Part shown: positions 52,749 through 61,282 of the stretch, piece after piece
How positions within the stretch are numbered: the first letter of the stretch is position 1
Layout: each line of letters starts with the position of its first letter
NCBI RefSeq assembly: GCF_016865425.1
Contig: NZ_AP023355.1
Location: forward strand, 6,632,198-6,696,197
Source of the DNA: Actinocatenispora thailandica
GTDB lineage: Bacteria; Actinomycetota; Actinomycetes; Mycobacteriales; Micromonosporaceae
Reading direction: 5' to 3'
Length of the DNA stretch: 64,000 nucleotides
Position numbers and translations under genes: made by a program
The notes under the pieces: model-generated
The model's input: the letters and a program-made list of their open reading frames with translations, nothing else
The model's database searches: none
What the model was told of the DNA's origin: nothing

Positions 52749-54191
52749 CTACTCCTTTGAGGTTGCGGGCGTCGCGGTGGCGGGCAGGAACAGGGCCAGC
52801 ACGGTGGTGGCGGCGAGGACGGCAGCGGCGATCAGCAGGCTGGTGTGCACGCCGGTCACGACCGTGGTGGGCTTGCTGAGCAGGCCACCGAACACGGCGA
52901 TGGCAAGCGCTCCGCCGATCTGGCGGCTGGTGTTGAACACCCCGGAGGCGACGCCGGCCTTCTCGTGGTCGACGGCGTCGAGCAGAACCGCGGTGGCGGG
53001 CGGGGACACGGTAGGACCGCCGAGTCCGACCAGCACCATCAGCCCAGCCAGCAGCCACAGCGAGGTCGTGGCCGGTAGCGTCCCGATCGCGGCCAGGCCG
53101 GCGGTCATGAGAAGCAGCCCGGCCACGATCAGCATCTTGCGGCCGATGCGTTCACCGATGCGTGCCGACAACGGGGTGAGCGCGAGCCCGATGAGCATCA
53201 TCGGCAGGAACACGATTCCCGTGGCCAGCGCGGACAGGCCGCGGTGTTGCTGCAGGAACAGGCTGATCACGAACGGCAGCCCGTAGTAGCCGACCATGAA
53301 CGCGAGCCCGCTGGCGACGGTGATCACGACCGTGCGGGACCGGAACAGGGTCAGCGGCACCATCGGATGGGCAACGACCTGCTGGGCGCGGATGAACCCG
53401 GCGAGCGCGACCACCGCGAGGCCGAACGCTGCGAGGACGGCTGGGTTGGCGAAGCCTCGCGAACCGGCTTCGATCGCTGCGAAGGTCAGCGCGCTCATGC
53501 CCAACACGCCGGTGAGTTGGCCGGCCAGGTCGAACGGCGCCGGCCGCGGTGTCGAGGGCCGGGTTCTGGCCAGTAGCAGCAGCGCGGTCGCGCCGACCGG
53601 GACGTTGACGAAGAAGATCAGCCGCCAGTCGACCAGGTTGAGCACGCCGCCGAGTAACGGACCGGACGAGGAGGCGATGGCGCCGCCCATGGCCCAGATC
53701 CCGACCGCACGGCCGCGAGTCCTCGCATCGGAGTAGGCCTGGCGAATCAGTGCCATCGATGCCGGCATCATCGCCGCGGCGGCGCTGCCCTGCGCGAACC
53801 GCGCTCCGATCAAGCACGCGAGAGTAGGGGCGAGCCCGCAGGCGACCGAGGCCATCACGAACACGACCAGTCCGGCACCGAACGCCCGTTTGGCGCCCAG
53901 ACGGTCGGACAGCGATCCGGCCGACAGCAGCAGGGCGGCAAACATCAGCGTGTACCCGTCGACGACCCACTGCAGCCCAGCCACCCCGCCGCCAAGGTCA
54001 TCGCGGATGGTCGGCAGGGTCACGTTCACCACGACCGCATCGAGGGTGACGACGAAGAAGCCCAGCAGCGCCGCGGTCAACGCCGCGCTGGCATGCTGCC
54101 GTTCCCGACGCACAGCTGGTCTGGTCGCGGCACTGTCGGACACCGAGGCCGGCATCTGGTGGGCGGCGGTCGTGCGGCTGCTGGTGGTCAC
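52749..54191 (-). CDS. DHA2-type MFS drug exporter
   Basis: A 480-residue exporter from GTG 54191 with 14 hydrophobic segments. Motifs: LDAVVVNVTLPTIRDDLGG (motif D1), AGSLSDRLGAKRAF (motif A), GIWAMGGAIASSSGPLLGGVL (motif C, antiporter signature). It probably exports drugs or dyes in exchange for protons. Divergent from an MmyB-type XRE regulator over AGGGGGTACA-containing DNA. Downstream are DUF2255 and CMD genes in the same direction. Confidence 0.94.
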   Translation of the reverse strand: MTTSSRTTAAHQMPASVSDSAATRPAVRRERQHASAALTAALLGFFVVTLDAVVVNVTLPTIRDDLGGGVAGLQWVVDGYTLMFAALLLSAGSLSDRLGAKRAFGAGLVVFVMASVACGLAPTLACLIGARFAQGSAAAAMMPASMALIRQAYSDARTRGRAVGIWAMGGAIASSSGPLLGGVLNLVDWRLIFFVNVPVGATALLLLARTRPSTPRPAPFDLAGQLTGVLGMSALTFAAIEAGSRGFANPAVLAAFGLAVVALAGFIRAQQVVAHPMVPLTLFRSRTVVITVASGLAFMVGYYGLPFVISLFLQQHRGLSALATGIVFLPMMLIGLALTPLSARIGERIGRKMLIVAGLLLMTAGLAAIGTLPATTSLWLLAGLMVLVGLGGPTVSPPATAVLLDAVDHEKAGVASGVFNTSRQIGGALAIAVFGGLLSKPTTVVTGVHTSLLIAAAVLAATTVLALFLPATATPATSKE

Positions 54192-54238
54192 GCGATCCAG
54201 ACAACCCCGGCTCGAGCCCGGGTGGGAGGGCGAGATAG

Positions 54239-54261
54239 AGGGGGTACAAGTTCAACCTCCC
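54239..54261. promoter_or_regulatory. MmyB/XRE operator, site B
   Basis: AGGGGGTACA then AACCTCCC within 23 bp, between the MFS start (54191) and XRE start (54284). Ten bases are identical to site A (38294-38303) and the arms have the same spacing, with one mismatch in the right arm. Confidence 0.65.
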
Positions 54262-54283
54262 ACAGCCCGGACAAGCTCGTAGC

Positions 54284-55255
54284 GTGGACCCCATGCCAGA
54301 GCGATCAACCGACCGAGGCGGCGCACGAGCGGGTGACAAGACTACGGGCAGGGCCGCGATCCGGGACTTCTTGGCCACCCGCCGCGCCAAGCTCAGCCCC
54401 GAGCAGGTGGGCCTGCCCCATGCCGGCCACCGCCGCGTACCGGGGCTGCGGCGGGAAGAGGTCGCCGTCATCGCCGGCGTCAGCCCCGATTGGTACAACC
54501 GGCTGGAGAAGGGACACATCTCGGGCGTCTCCGACGATGTACTCGACGCGGTGGCGCGGGCGCTGCAACTCGACGAGGCCGAACGCCAGCACCTGTTCAA
54601 CCTCGCCCGCGCAGCCAAACCGGCCCGCAACCCACCCCGCCGGGTCCGGACACCCGTACCGGCCAGCGTGCAGCGCGTGCTGGACTCCATGAGCGGCACC
54701 GCCGCGTTCGTGCGCAACGGCCGCCTGGACATCCTGGCCAGCAACATCCTCGGCCGGGCCCTGTACTCACCCGTGCTCGACCAGCCCGCGCACCGCGCCA
54801 ACATCGCCCGCTTCGACTTCCTCGACCCCCGCGCCGGCGACTACTACCCCGACTACGACGGGGCCCTCGCGGTGGCTGTCGCCCTGCTGCGCACCGAAGC
54901 CGGCCGCAACCCCCACGACCCCGACCTCACCGCACTCATCGGTGAGCTCGCCACCCAATCCGAGGCGTTCCGCACCCGGTGGGGCGCCCACGACGTGCGG
55001 CTGCACCGCGGCGGTATCAAGACGTTCAACCACCCCGCCGTCGGACACCTGGAACTGGCCTACGACTCGATGGAACTCGTCGCCGCCCCCGGCCTCGTGC
55101 TCACCGCCTACACCGCCAAACCTGCCACCGCCTCCGCCGACAACCTCGCGCTGCTGGCGACCTGGGCCGCCACCGAGGCCCAAGCACAGGCTGGCTCGGC
55201 ATCTGACCGACGCGACATCACCGGCCATCCCGAATCGCACACCGTGACCGACTGA
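54284..55255 (+). CDS. MmyB-type XRE regulator
   Basis: A 323-residue regulator from GTG 54284 (ATG 54293 possible). XRE HTH: RRVPGLRREEVAVIAGVSPDWYNRLEKGHISGVSDDVLDAVARAL across helices. MmyB domain: VQRVLDSMSGTAAFVRNGRLDILASNILGRALY, FLDPRAGDYYPDYDGA, RWGAHDV and the C-terminal TAYTAKPATASADNLALLATWAA. It aligns throughout with 38349-39253 and with 57370-58251. It faces the DHA2 exporter and precedes the cupin-AKR pair. Confidence 0.94.
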   Translation: MDPMPERSTDRGGARAGDKTTGRAAIRDFLATRRAKLSPEQVGLPHAGHRRVPGLRREEVAVIAGVSPDWYNRLEKGHISGVSDDVLDAVARALQLDEAERQHLFNLARAAKPARNPPRRVRTPVPASVQRVLDSMSGTAAFVRNGRLDILASNILGRALYSPVLDQPAHRANIARFDFLDPRAGDYYPDYDGALAVAVALLRTEAGRNPHDPDLTALIGELATQSEAFRTRWGAHDVRLHRGGIKTFNHPAVGHLELAYDSMELVAAPGLVLTAYTAKPATASADNLALLATWAATEAQAQAGSASDRRDITGHPESHTVTD

Positions 55256-55341
55256 CCCGCGACCCATGGCCAACCGCCACCACGCCAGCGACCAATCCTG
55301 CGCCCGGTGGCAGATCATCCAGAACGAATGAAGGACACGAC

Positions 55342-55776
55342 ATGACCAATGACAACTTCGAGCAGATCTTCCCGCTCGGTACGAGCAACGACGCCTACGC
55401 CCAGTACTTCACCGGCCACAGCTACCTGGCTCCGCTCGCCTCGGGCAGCGTCCCGGTCAGCAACGTGACCTTCGAGCCGGGCTGCCGCAACAACTGGCAC
55501 ATCCACCACGGCACCGACGGAGGCGGCGACCAGATCCTGCTGTGCACCGCAGGCAGCGGCTGGTACCAGGCCGAGGACGAACATCCCGTCGACATGCAGC
55601 CCGGATCGGTGGTACGCGTGCCGGCCGGCACCAAGCACTGGCACGGCGCAAAGGCCGACACCTGGTTCTCCCACCTCGCCTTCATCACCCCCGGCGACGA
55701 CGTCACCAACGAATGGCTCGAGCCCGTCACCGACGAGGACTACGCCAAGCTGCCGACCAACGGAGCGAACGCATGA
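55342..55776 (+). CDS. cupin-domain protein
   Basis: A 144-residue single cupin from ATG 55342. Metal motif 1: NNWHIHHGTDGGGDQILLCTAG (His-x-His and following Gln in the Glu position); motif 2: PAGTKHWHGA (His). The pattern resembles carboxymuconolactone-associated cupins (HIH...Q...H). It probably binds a metal ion for an isomerase or dioxygenase-like reaction. Overlaps the aldo/keto reductase by ATGA (55773-55776), so both act together. Confidence 0.9.
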   Translation: MTNDNFEQIFPLGTSNDAYAQYFTGHSYLAPLASGSVPVSNVTFEPGCRNNWHIHHGTDGGGDQILLCTAGSGWYQAEDEHPVDMQPGSVVRVPAGTKHWHGAKADTWFSHLAFITPGDDVTNEWLEPVTDEDYAKLPTNGANA

Positions 55777-56630
55777 GCATCCTGAACGAGACCTACACCC
55801 TGTCCAACGACATCCAGATCCCCAAACTGGGACTCGGCACCTGGTTCATCGACGACGACAAGGCGGCCGACGCCGTCCGCGCCGCTGTCGAGATCGGCTA
55901 CCGCAACATCGACACCGCCCAGGCCTACGGCAACGAACGCGGCGTCGGCGAGGGCGTCCGCACCTCCCGCCTCGCCCGCGAACAGCTGTTCGTCTCCACG
56001 AAACTCGCCGCGGAGATCAAGGACTACGACCAAGCCGTGGCCGCGATCGACCAGTCGCTGTCCGCACTCGACATCGACTACATCGACCTCATGCTCATCC
56101 ACGCCCCGCAACCGTGGAACGACTTCCGCGGCGGCGACTACTCCGCGGGCAACCTGGCGGCTTGGCGGGCCCTCGAACACGCCCACCAGGCGGGCAAGCT
56201 GCGCTCCATCGGCGTGTCCAACTTCCTCCAGGAAGACCTGGACAACATCCTCGAGCACGGCACCGTCGCCCCGCACGTCAACCAGATCCTGGTCCACGCC
56301 GGCAACACGCCCACCGACCTGATCGCCTACTGCCACACCAGGAACATTCTCGTCGAGGCGTACTCGCCGATCGCCCATGGCGAGATCCTCAACAACGAGC
56401 GCGTCGCCGCCATCGCGCAGAAGTACCGCGTCAGCGTGCCCCAGCTGTGCATCCGATACACCCTGCAGCTCCAGACGGTGGCTCTGCCGAAGACCGCAAA
56501 CCCCAACCACATGCGCTCGAACGCCGAGGTCGACTTCACCATCTCCGAGACGGACATGGAAACACTACGAGACCTGCACGAGCGCGACTACGGACAATCC
56601 AGCGCCTTCCCCGTCTACAGCGGCAAGTGA
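55773..56630 (+). CDS. aldo/keto reductase
   Basis: A 285-residue AKR5-like reductase from ATG 55773, translationally coupled to the cupin. Tetrad: NIDTAQAYGNERGVGEGV (Asp, Tyr), STKLAAEI (Lys), LMLIHAPQP (His). C-terminal cofactor region: VALPKTANPNHMRSNAEVDF. It reduces carbonyl groups with NADPH. Context (XRE, exporter, cupin) suggests a role in aldehyde or quinone stress; the substrate is unknown. Confidence 0.93.
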   Translation: MSILNETYTLSNDIQIPKLGLGTWFIDDDKAADAVRAAVEIGYRNIDTAQAYGNERGVGEGVRTSRLAREQLFVSTKLAAEIKDYDQAVAAIDQSLSALDIDYIDLMLIHAPQPWNDFRGGDYSAGNLAAWRALEHAHQAGKLRSIGVSNFLQEDLDNILEHGTVAPHVNQILVHAGNTPTDLIAYCHTRNILVEAYSPIAHGEILNNERVAAIAQKYRVSVPQLCIRYTLQLQTVALPKTANPNHMRSNAEVDFTISETDMETLRDLHERDYGQSSAFPVYSGK

Positions 56631-57369
56631 CACCCTCTTCTCCTCGCCCAGGGTCTCGCCACCCAGCGCCCACCTCGGCGTGCCTCAGTGCCGCCGACCG
56701 GACATGGCCGGACAGGTCTCAGGTCGTGCTGGGGTCGTTGACGGAGGAGATTTCCTAGGCAGGCTGGCGTGATGCCTTGGCCGCGGCGTCGAACCGGGCG
56801 CGGCGTCGGCGTTGACCGGCCGGTACGCCGTCGCGATCTCGTCGACGATCTCGCCGAGGGTGTGCATCGTGACCCGCAGGTAGTGCACCAGCGCGTCGTT
56901 CGGGTCGAGCGCCACGTCCTCACGCAGCATCGAGCATCCATTATCAATCTCGCCCCGGCAGCATCCGGATCCAGATCAGCCACCGCCCAGCGTCCTGCAC
57001 CACCGCCACACCATCACCGGCCGACCTCCACGACGACCCGCTGGCCATCCGGCTGCCGATCTTGCCGATGTCCCCGACGGCGGCAACACTGCGCTGGCAC
57101 CGCGCCCAGCTCGGCCCACTGCCCGCTGCCTGCCTGTACTCGATCGACGATGACCGGGAGCCGTCGCCGGCGTGAACGCCTCACCCGATGGCCGCTGCTG
57201 ACGGCTGGTGGCCGGCGTGCACGATAACCCAGGCTGGGTTTGAGGGACTGTAAGACGTTTGACAGACCCGTAGGGTGGGCGACTGCGACATGGCGATGAG
57301 GACCTCAAACGAGGACCGTCCAGACGCATACGGTGTCGCGACCTGGCAGCCGGGATACTGCTTCGATCG
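56631..57369. other. low-content region with possible gene remnants
   Basis: Two stretches look partly coding: minus 56930-56790 (LREDVALDPNDALVHYLRVT then LGEIVDEIATAYRPVNAD) from ATG 56930, and plus about 57020-57170 (DDPLAIRLPILPMSPTAATL then LGPLPAACLYSIDDDREPSPA). Neither has a family I recognise, nor a ribosome site for the second. AACCCA-GGC-TGGGTT near 57230 may be a weak terminator for the AKR side. Confidence 0.3.
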
Positions 57370-58251
57370 TCAGTGCTCCGCGACTGCGGATGTCGCTGCC
57401 CAGGCAGCCAAGAGCTGCAGGCGCTCAGCAGTCGGGGAGGCGGGTTCGGCGATGTACGTGGACAGAACGATTGACGGGGTCGAGTCGAGGGTGAGCTCCT
57501 CGAAGCCCAGGTGGAGCTCTCCGACTTCTCTGTGGCGGATGGTTTTGTGACCGGTTCGGTGCTTGCCGACGTTGTGGGCGGCCCAGCGGGCGCGGAAGTC
57601 TTCGCTGCGGGTGGATAGCTCACCGATCAGCTGGGTGAGGCGCTTGTCGTGGGGAGTCTCGGCGGCCTGAGCGCGTAGGGTCCGCACGCACACGGTTGCG
57701 GCGGCATCGAGGTCGGCGTAGAAGTCCTCGGCGGCCGGGTCGAGGAAGACGAACAAGGCCAGGTTCGGTGGTGCTGTGTGTGAGCGGCGGGTGGGGCTGT
57801 CGTAGACGAGGTCGAACAGTGCCCGGCCGAGTGCGTTGGCGGCCAGAACGTCCAGCCACCTGTTGTGCGCGACTACTGGCGTGGCGCTCATGGAGTCGAT
57901 GAGCAGCTGGACCTGTTGCGGCACCGCTGTTGTCGGCTTCGCTTGTCTGCGGGCCCGGGTAGGCCGGCGCGCGATGCGGGCGAGGTCGTAGAGGTAGCCG
58001 GTCTCGTCGTCGTTGAGCTGCAGGGCTCGGGCGACAGCGTCGAGGATCTCGTCGGAGACTCCGGTCAGGTCACCTTTCTCGATTCGCGTGTAGTAGTCGA
58101 CGGAGACGCCGGAGAGCATGGCGACCTCCTCCCGGCGCAGGCCGGGCACTCGCCGAGGGCCGGCACCTCTGGGCAGCCCGGCCATCTCGGGGGTGATCTT
58201 CGCGCGGCGCGTGGCCAAAAACTCCCGCGCGCTCTCGTTCTTCGCCGTCAT
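57370..58251 (-). CDS. MmyB-type XRE regulator
   Basis: A 293-residue regulator from ATG 58251. XRE HTH: RRVPGLRREEVAMLSGVSVDYYTRIEKGDLTGVSDEILDAVARAL. MmyB domain: VQLLIDSMSATPVVAHNRWLDVLAANALGRALF, FLDPAAEDFYADLDAA, RWAAHNV and LSTYIAEPASPTAERLQLLAAWAA. Third member of the paralogue set in this window. It faces the DLH-like hydrolase gene (start 58442) over two GGTTC-N5-GAACC sites, and these differ from the sites of the other two regulators. Confidence 0.94.
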   Translation of the reverse strand: MTAKNESAREFLATRRAKITPEMAGLPRGAGPRRVPGLRREEVAMLSGVSVDYYTRIEKGDLTGVSDEILDAVARALQLNDDETGYLYDLARIARRPTRARRQAKPTTAVPQQVQLLIDSMSATPVVAHNRWLDVLAANALGRALFDLVYDSPTRRSHTAPPNLALFVFLDPAAEDFYADLDAAATVCVRTLRAQAAETPHDKRLTQLIGELSTRSEDFRARWAAHNVGKHRTGHKTIRHREVGELHLGFEELTLDSTPSIVLSTYIAEPASPTAERLQLLAAWAATSAVAEH

Positions 58252-58287
58252 GCCGTCAACGCTATTGGCGCTTCACACCGCGTGCCA

Positions 58288-58336
58288 GGTTCCGCCAGAA
58301 CCCCGAAGGCCGCGGCCGGGGGGTTCCACTGGAACC
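58288..58336. promoter_or_regulatory. two GGTTC-N5-GAACC operators
   Basis: GGTTC-N5-GAACC at 58288-58302 and GGTTCCA-C-TGGAACC at 58322-58336, centres 34 bp apart, between the XRE gene (start 58251, minus) and the hydrolase (start 58442, plus). Confidence 0.75.
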
Positions 58337-58441
58337 TTCCGCCGTTGCCGGTCTGGGCCCACGATGGTGTTCGACGCAGGTGGGCCCGTAGCAGGCGGGC
58401 CGGACGCATACCGAGTCTGCGTCGCATCCAAGGAGAAAACA

Positions 58442-59356
58442 ATGGGCGACAGCATCGACATCAAAACGTTCAACGGCTACGGCACCACCCTGTCCGCCGT
58501 GATCAACTTCCCGCCGGAGTTCCAGGAGTCTCAGACGTATCCGGCGATCGTCGTCTCCCATCCAGGCGGTGGGGTGAAGGAACAGACCGCCGGCCTGTAC
58601 GCCAGGAGGCTGGCCGAGTCCGGATTCGTCACCGTCGCCTACGACGCCTCGTTCCAGGGCGCCAGCTCGGGGACACCGAGGCAGCTGGAGAACCCGCACA
58701 TCCGCACCGAGGACGTCAGCGCTGTGGTCGACTACCTGACCACGCTCGACTACGTCGACAATGAGCGGATAGGCGCGATGGGCATCTGCGCGGGGGCCGG
58801 CTACACCGCAAACGCCGCAATCAACGATCCGCGAATCAAGGCGGTAGGCACGGTCAGCATGGTCAATATCGGGCAGATGTTCCGCAACGGCTGGGCCGAC
58901 GACGTCAAGGACGCAGACGCCGCGCCTGTGCTGGCCATGGGTGCGCAGGCCCGTACCACCGACGCCGCGGGTAAAGAGAATGCGTTCCCGCTGGCCCCGC
59001 TGCACGAGCAGGACGCCCCGAACGAGGAACTGCGTCAAGCGTGGGAGTACTACCACACACCGCGCTGCGAGCACCCCAACGCTCCAGGGTTCATGACGAC
59101 GCGCAGCCTGAGCCAGATCATCACCTACGACGCCTTCCACAAGGCCGAGGCGTTTCTGACCCAGCCACTGCTGCTGATCGCGGGCAGCGCGGCCGGGTCC
59201 AAGTGGATGAGCGATGACCTCTACAAGCGGGCCGCGAGCAGGAACAAGTCGTTCCATGTCGTCGAGGGTGCCAACCACATGTCGCTGTACGACGGCAAGA
59301 AAGAGGTCGCCGAGGCCGTCGGCGAACTCGGACCGTTCTTCACCTCTCACCTCTGA
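58442..59356 (+). CDS. dienelactone-hydrolase-like alpha/beta hydrolase (Cys nucleophile)
   Basis: A 304-residue hydrolase from ATG 58442, GGAGA upstream. Early loop: IVVSHPGGGVKEQ. The nucleophile elbow is GICAGAGY, with Cys in place of Ser, as in dienelactone hydrolases. The acid is probably near LLIAGSAAGSKWMSDD, and the His is in EGANHMSLYD. No signal peptide. Substrate unknown. Divergent from an MmyB-type regulator with two operators, and followed 72 bp on by a DUF2255 gene in the same direction. Confidence 0.9.
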   Translation: MGDSIDIKTFNGYGTTLSAVINFPPEFQESQTYPAIVVSHPGGGVKEQTAGLYARRLAESGFVTVAYDASFQGASSGTPRQLENPHIRTEDVSAVVDYLTTLDYVDNERIGAMGICAGAGYTANAAINDPRIKAVGTVSMVNIGQMFRNGWADDVKDADAAPVLAMGAQARTTDAAGKENAFPLAPLHEQDAPNEELRQAWEYYHTPRCEHPNAPGFMTTRSLSQIITYDAFHKAEAFLTQPLLLIAGSAAGSKWMSDDLYKRAASRNKSFHVVEGANHMSLYDGKKEVAEAVGELGPFFTSHL

Positions 59357-59427
59357 TCAGCCAGTAACGTCTCGCACCAGCCGTAGCGAGGCCGGCAGAC
59401 CACCTCGACTCGAAAGGAGCGCGGCCG

Positions 59428-59808
59428 ATGAGTGCTTGGACGCCCAACGAGCTGGACCGCATCAACGCCGAAACGTATTTCACCGTCGGGGTGACACTTC
59501 CCGACGGCACGACACCAAAAACCGTCAACATCTGGTCGGTGCCCGTCGGGGATCGGATCTTCATCCGCTCCTACAACGGGACGCAGGGCAAGTGGTACGG
59601 GCCGGCTTTGAAGACCGGCCACGGCAGGATCGCCGCGGGCGGCGTGGAGAAGAACGTACGGTTCGTTCCCGTCGCCACTGACGACGAGGAAACCAACAAG
59701 GCCGTCGATGCCTCATACCGCCAGAAGTACGCGAACAGCCAGTACGCGGTGACCATGTCCACCGAGCCGGTGCGTCGCAACACCCTGGAGGTCATCCCCG
59801 AGGACTGA
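59428..59808 (+). CDS. DUF2255 protein
   Basis: A 126-residue protein from ATG 59428, AAAGGAG eight bases upstream. Pattern: VNIWSVPVGDRIFIRSYNGTQGKWYGPALKTGHGRIAAGGVEKNVRFVPV and DASYRQKYANSQYAVTM. Same family as 52351-52746 (IRSYxGTxGxWY; YxxKYA). A split-barrel cofactor-binding fold is likely but the activity is unknown. Probably co-transcribed with the DLH-like hydrolase. A strong hairpin follows. Confidence 0.88.
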   Translation: MSAWTPNELDRINAETYFTVGVTLPDGTTPKTVNIWSVPVGDRIFIRSYNGTQGKWYGPALKTGHGRIAAGGVEKNVRFVPVATDDEETNKAVDASYRQKYANSQYAVTMSTEPVRRNTLEVIPED

Positions 59809-59823
59809 CTGCCGCCTATGCCG

Positions 59824-59860
59824 GGTGTCCCGGAGTGGCTCCATAGAGCTCCGGGACACC
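59824..59860 (+). terminator. hairpin terminator
   Basis: GGTGTCCCGGAG (59824-59835), 13-nt loop, CTCCGGGACACC (59849-59860), 12-bp perfect stem. It lies 15 bp after the DUF2255 stop and 22 bp before the LtrA start, separating the two units. Confidence 0.75.
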
Positions 59861-59882
59861 TGGCTGCAGAGGAGATCGAGCG

Positions 59883-61046
59883 ATGCCGCCCGAACCCCGA
59901 TTCCGGCTTGTTCCCATGCGACCGCGCGACCCGCACGAGAAGGGCCGCACGGCCTCGACGCTGGAGCTGTTCTTCGACCTGGTCTTCGTCGTCGCCGTGA
60001 GCATCGCCGCGCAGCAGCTGCACCATGCGCTCACCGACGGCCAGGTGCGCGACGGGATCGTCAACTACGCGATCGTGTTCTTCGGGATCTGGTGGGCATG
60101 GATGAACTTCACCTGGTTCGCCACCTCCTTCGACACCGACGACTGGCTCTACCGCGTGCTGACCATCGTGCAGATGGGCGGCGTGCTCGTCCTCGCCTCC
60201 GGCATCGGCCCCGCGTTCACAGACCACAACTACACGGTGCTCGTCCTCGCCTACGTGGTCATGCGTCTGGCGCTGGTAACCCAGTGGCTGCGCGCCTCCC
60301 GCTCGGCAGGACCATCGCGGCGGGCCACCCTGATCTACGCGGCCGGGGTATCGCTGGTCCAGGCCCTGTGGCTCGCCGCCCTGCTCCTGCCTCCCGGATG
60401 GTTCGCAGCCGCGTTGGTGGTACTGGTGGCCGCGGAGTTGGCCGTACCTGTCGTGGCCGAGCGCACCGGTTCCACGCCGTGGCACCCGCACCACATCACC
60501 GAACGCTACGGACTGTTCACCTTGATCGTCCTCGGTGAGAGCCTCCTCGGCTCTGCCAACGCGATCATCGAGGCCGTCCACGACATCGGCGAACTCGGAT
60601 CCCTCGTTGCCATCGCCGCCCTCGCGCTGATCGCCACCGCCGCACTGTGGTGGATCTACTTCTGGCCACCCCACCACCACGCCATCAGCAGCTTCTCCCG
60701 CTCCCTGGCCTACGGCTACGGGCACTACTTCATCTTCGCCGCCGCCGGGGCGTTGTCGGCCGGCATCGAGGTGGAGATCGACCTCCTCACCGGGCACAGC
60801 CAGTTGCGTTCACCCTGGGCAGCCTTCGCCTACACGATCCCGATCACTGTGTTCGTCCTGGGCATCTGGGCGCTGGCGCTCCGCCCCCACGCCGATCACC
60901 TCATCAATGCCCTCGTGCCGCTGGCCGGGCTGCTGGTGCTGATCGACCCCTTGATTCCATTGCCGTTCGCCTCGACCGCGGTCATCCTCGCCGCAGTGGT
61001 GGCGATGCTCGTCTGGCGGCGACCCATCGACAAGCCCACGACCTGA
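59883..61046 (+). CDS. LtrA-family membrane protein
   Basis: A 387-residue membrane protein from ATG 59883 with about 10-12 hydrophobic segments. LtrA (low temperature requirement A) signatures: STLELFFDLVFVVAVSIAAQQL, WWAWMNFTWFATSFDTDD, HITERYGLFTLIVLGESLLG and WWIYFWPP. The biochemical role is not established. It starts 22 bp after a strong hairpin, so it probably has its own promoter inside or near that hairpin region, or is expressed by read-through. Confidence 0.92.
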   Translation: MPPEPRFRLVPMRPRDPHEKGRTASTLELFFDLVFVVAVSIAAQQLHHALTDGQVRDGIVNYAIVFFGIWWAWMNFTWFATSFDTDDWLYRVLTIVQMGGVLVLASGIGPAFTDHNYTVLVLAYVVMRLALVTQWLRASRSAGPSRRATLIYAAGVSLVQALWLAALLLPPGWFAAALVVLVAAELAVPVVAERTGSTPWHPHHITERYGLFTLIVLGESLLGSANAIIEAVHDIGELGSLVAIAALALIATAALWWIYFWPPHHHAISSFSRSLAYGYGHYFIFAAAGALSAGIEVEIDLLTGHSQLRSPWAAFAYTIPITVFVLGIWALALRPHADHLINALVPLAGLLVLIDPLIPLPFASTAVILAAVVAMLVWRRPIDKPTT

Positions 61047-61282
61047 CCCACACCACCGGCGGTCTCACGATGCTGGCGGACTCGGCGGCCGTGAGATGCA
61101 GTCAGCTGCTCATGTCCAGCTTCACACCCTTGCCGCAGACGCCGGGTGACCGAAATCAGCACCGGTACCCGCGCCGCGTTCTCCGACGACCGGCTCAATG
61201 CCTGGGCTGCGCTCCACATGGCAACGGAAGTCCGCCAGAGGTCTGTCCCAGCCCTCTGGCGGACTCTTCTCACAGGCTCGAG

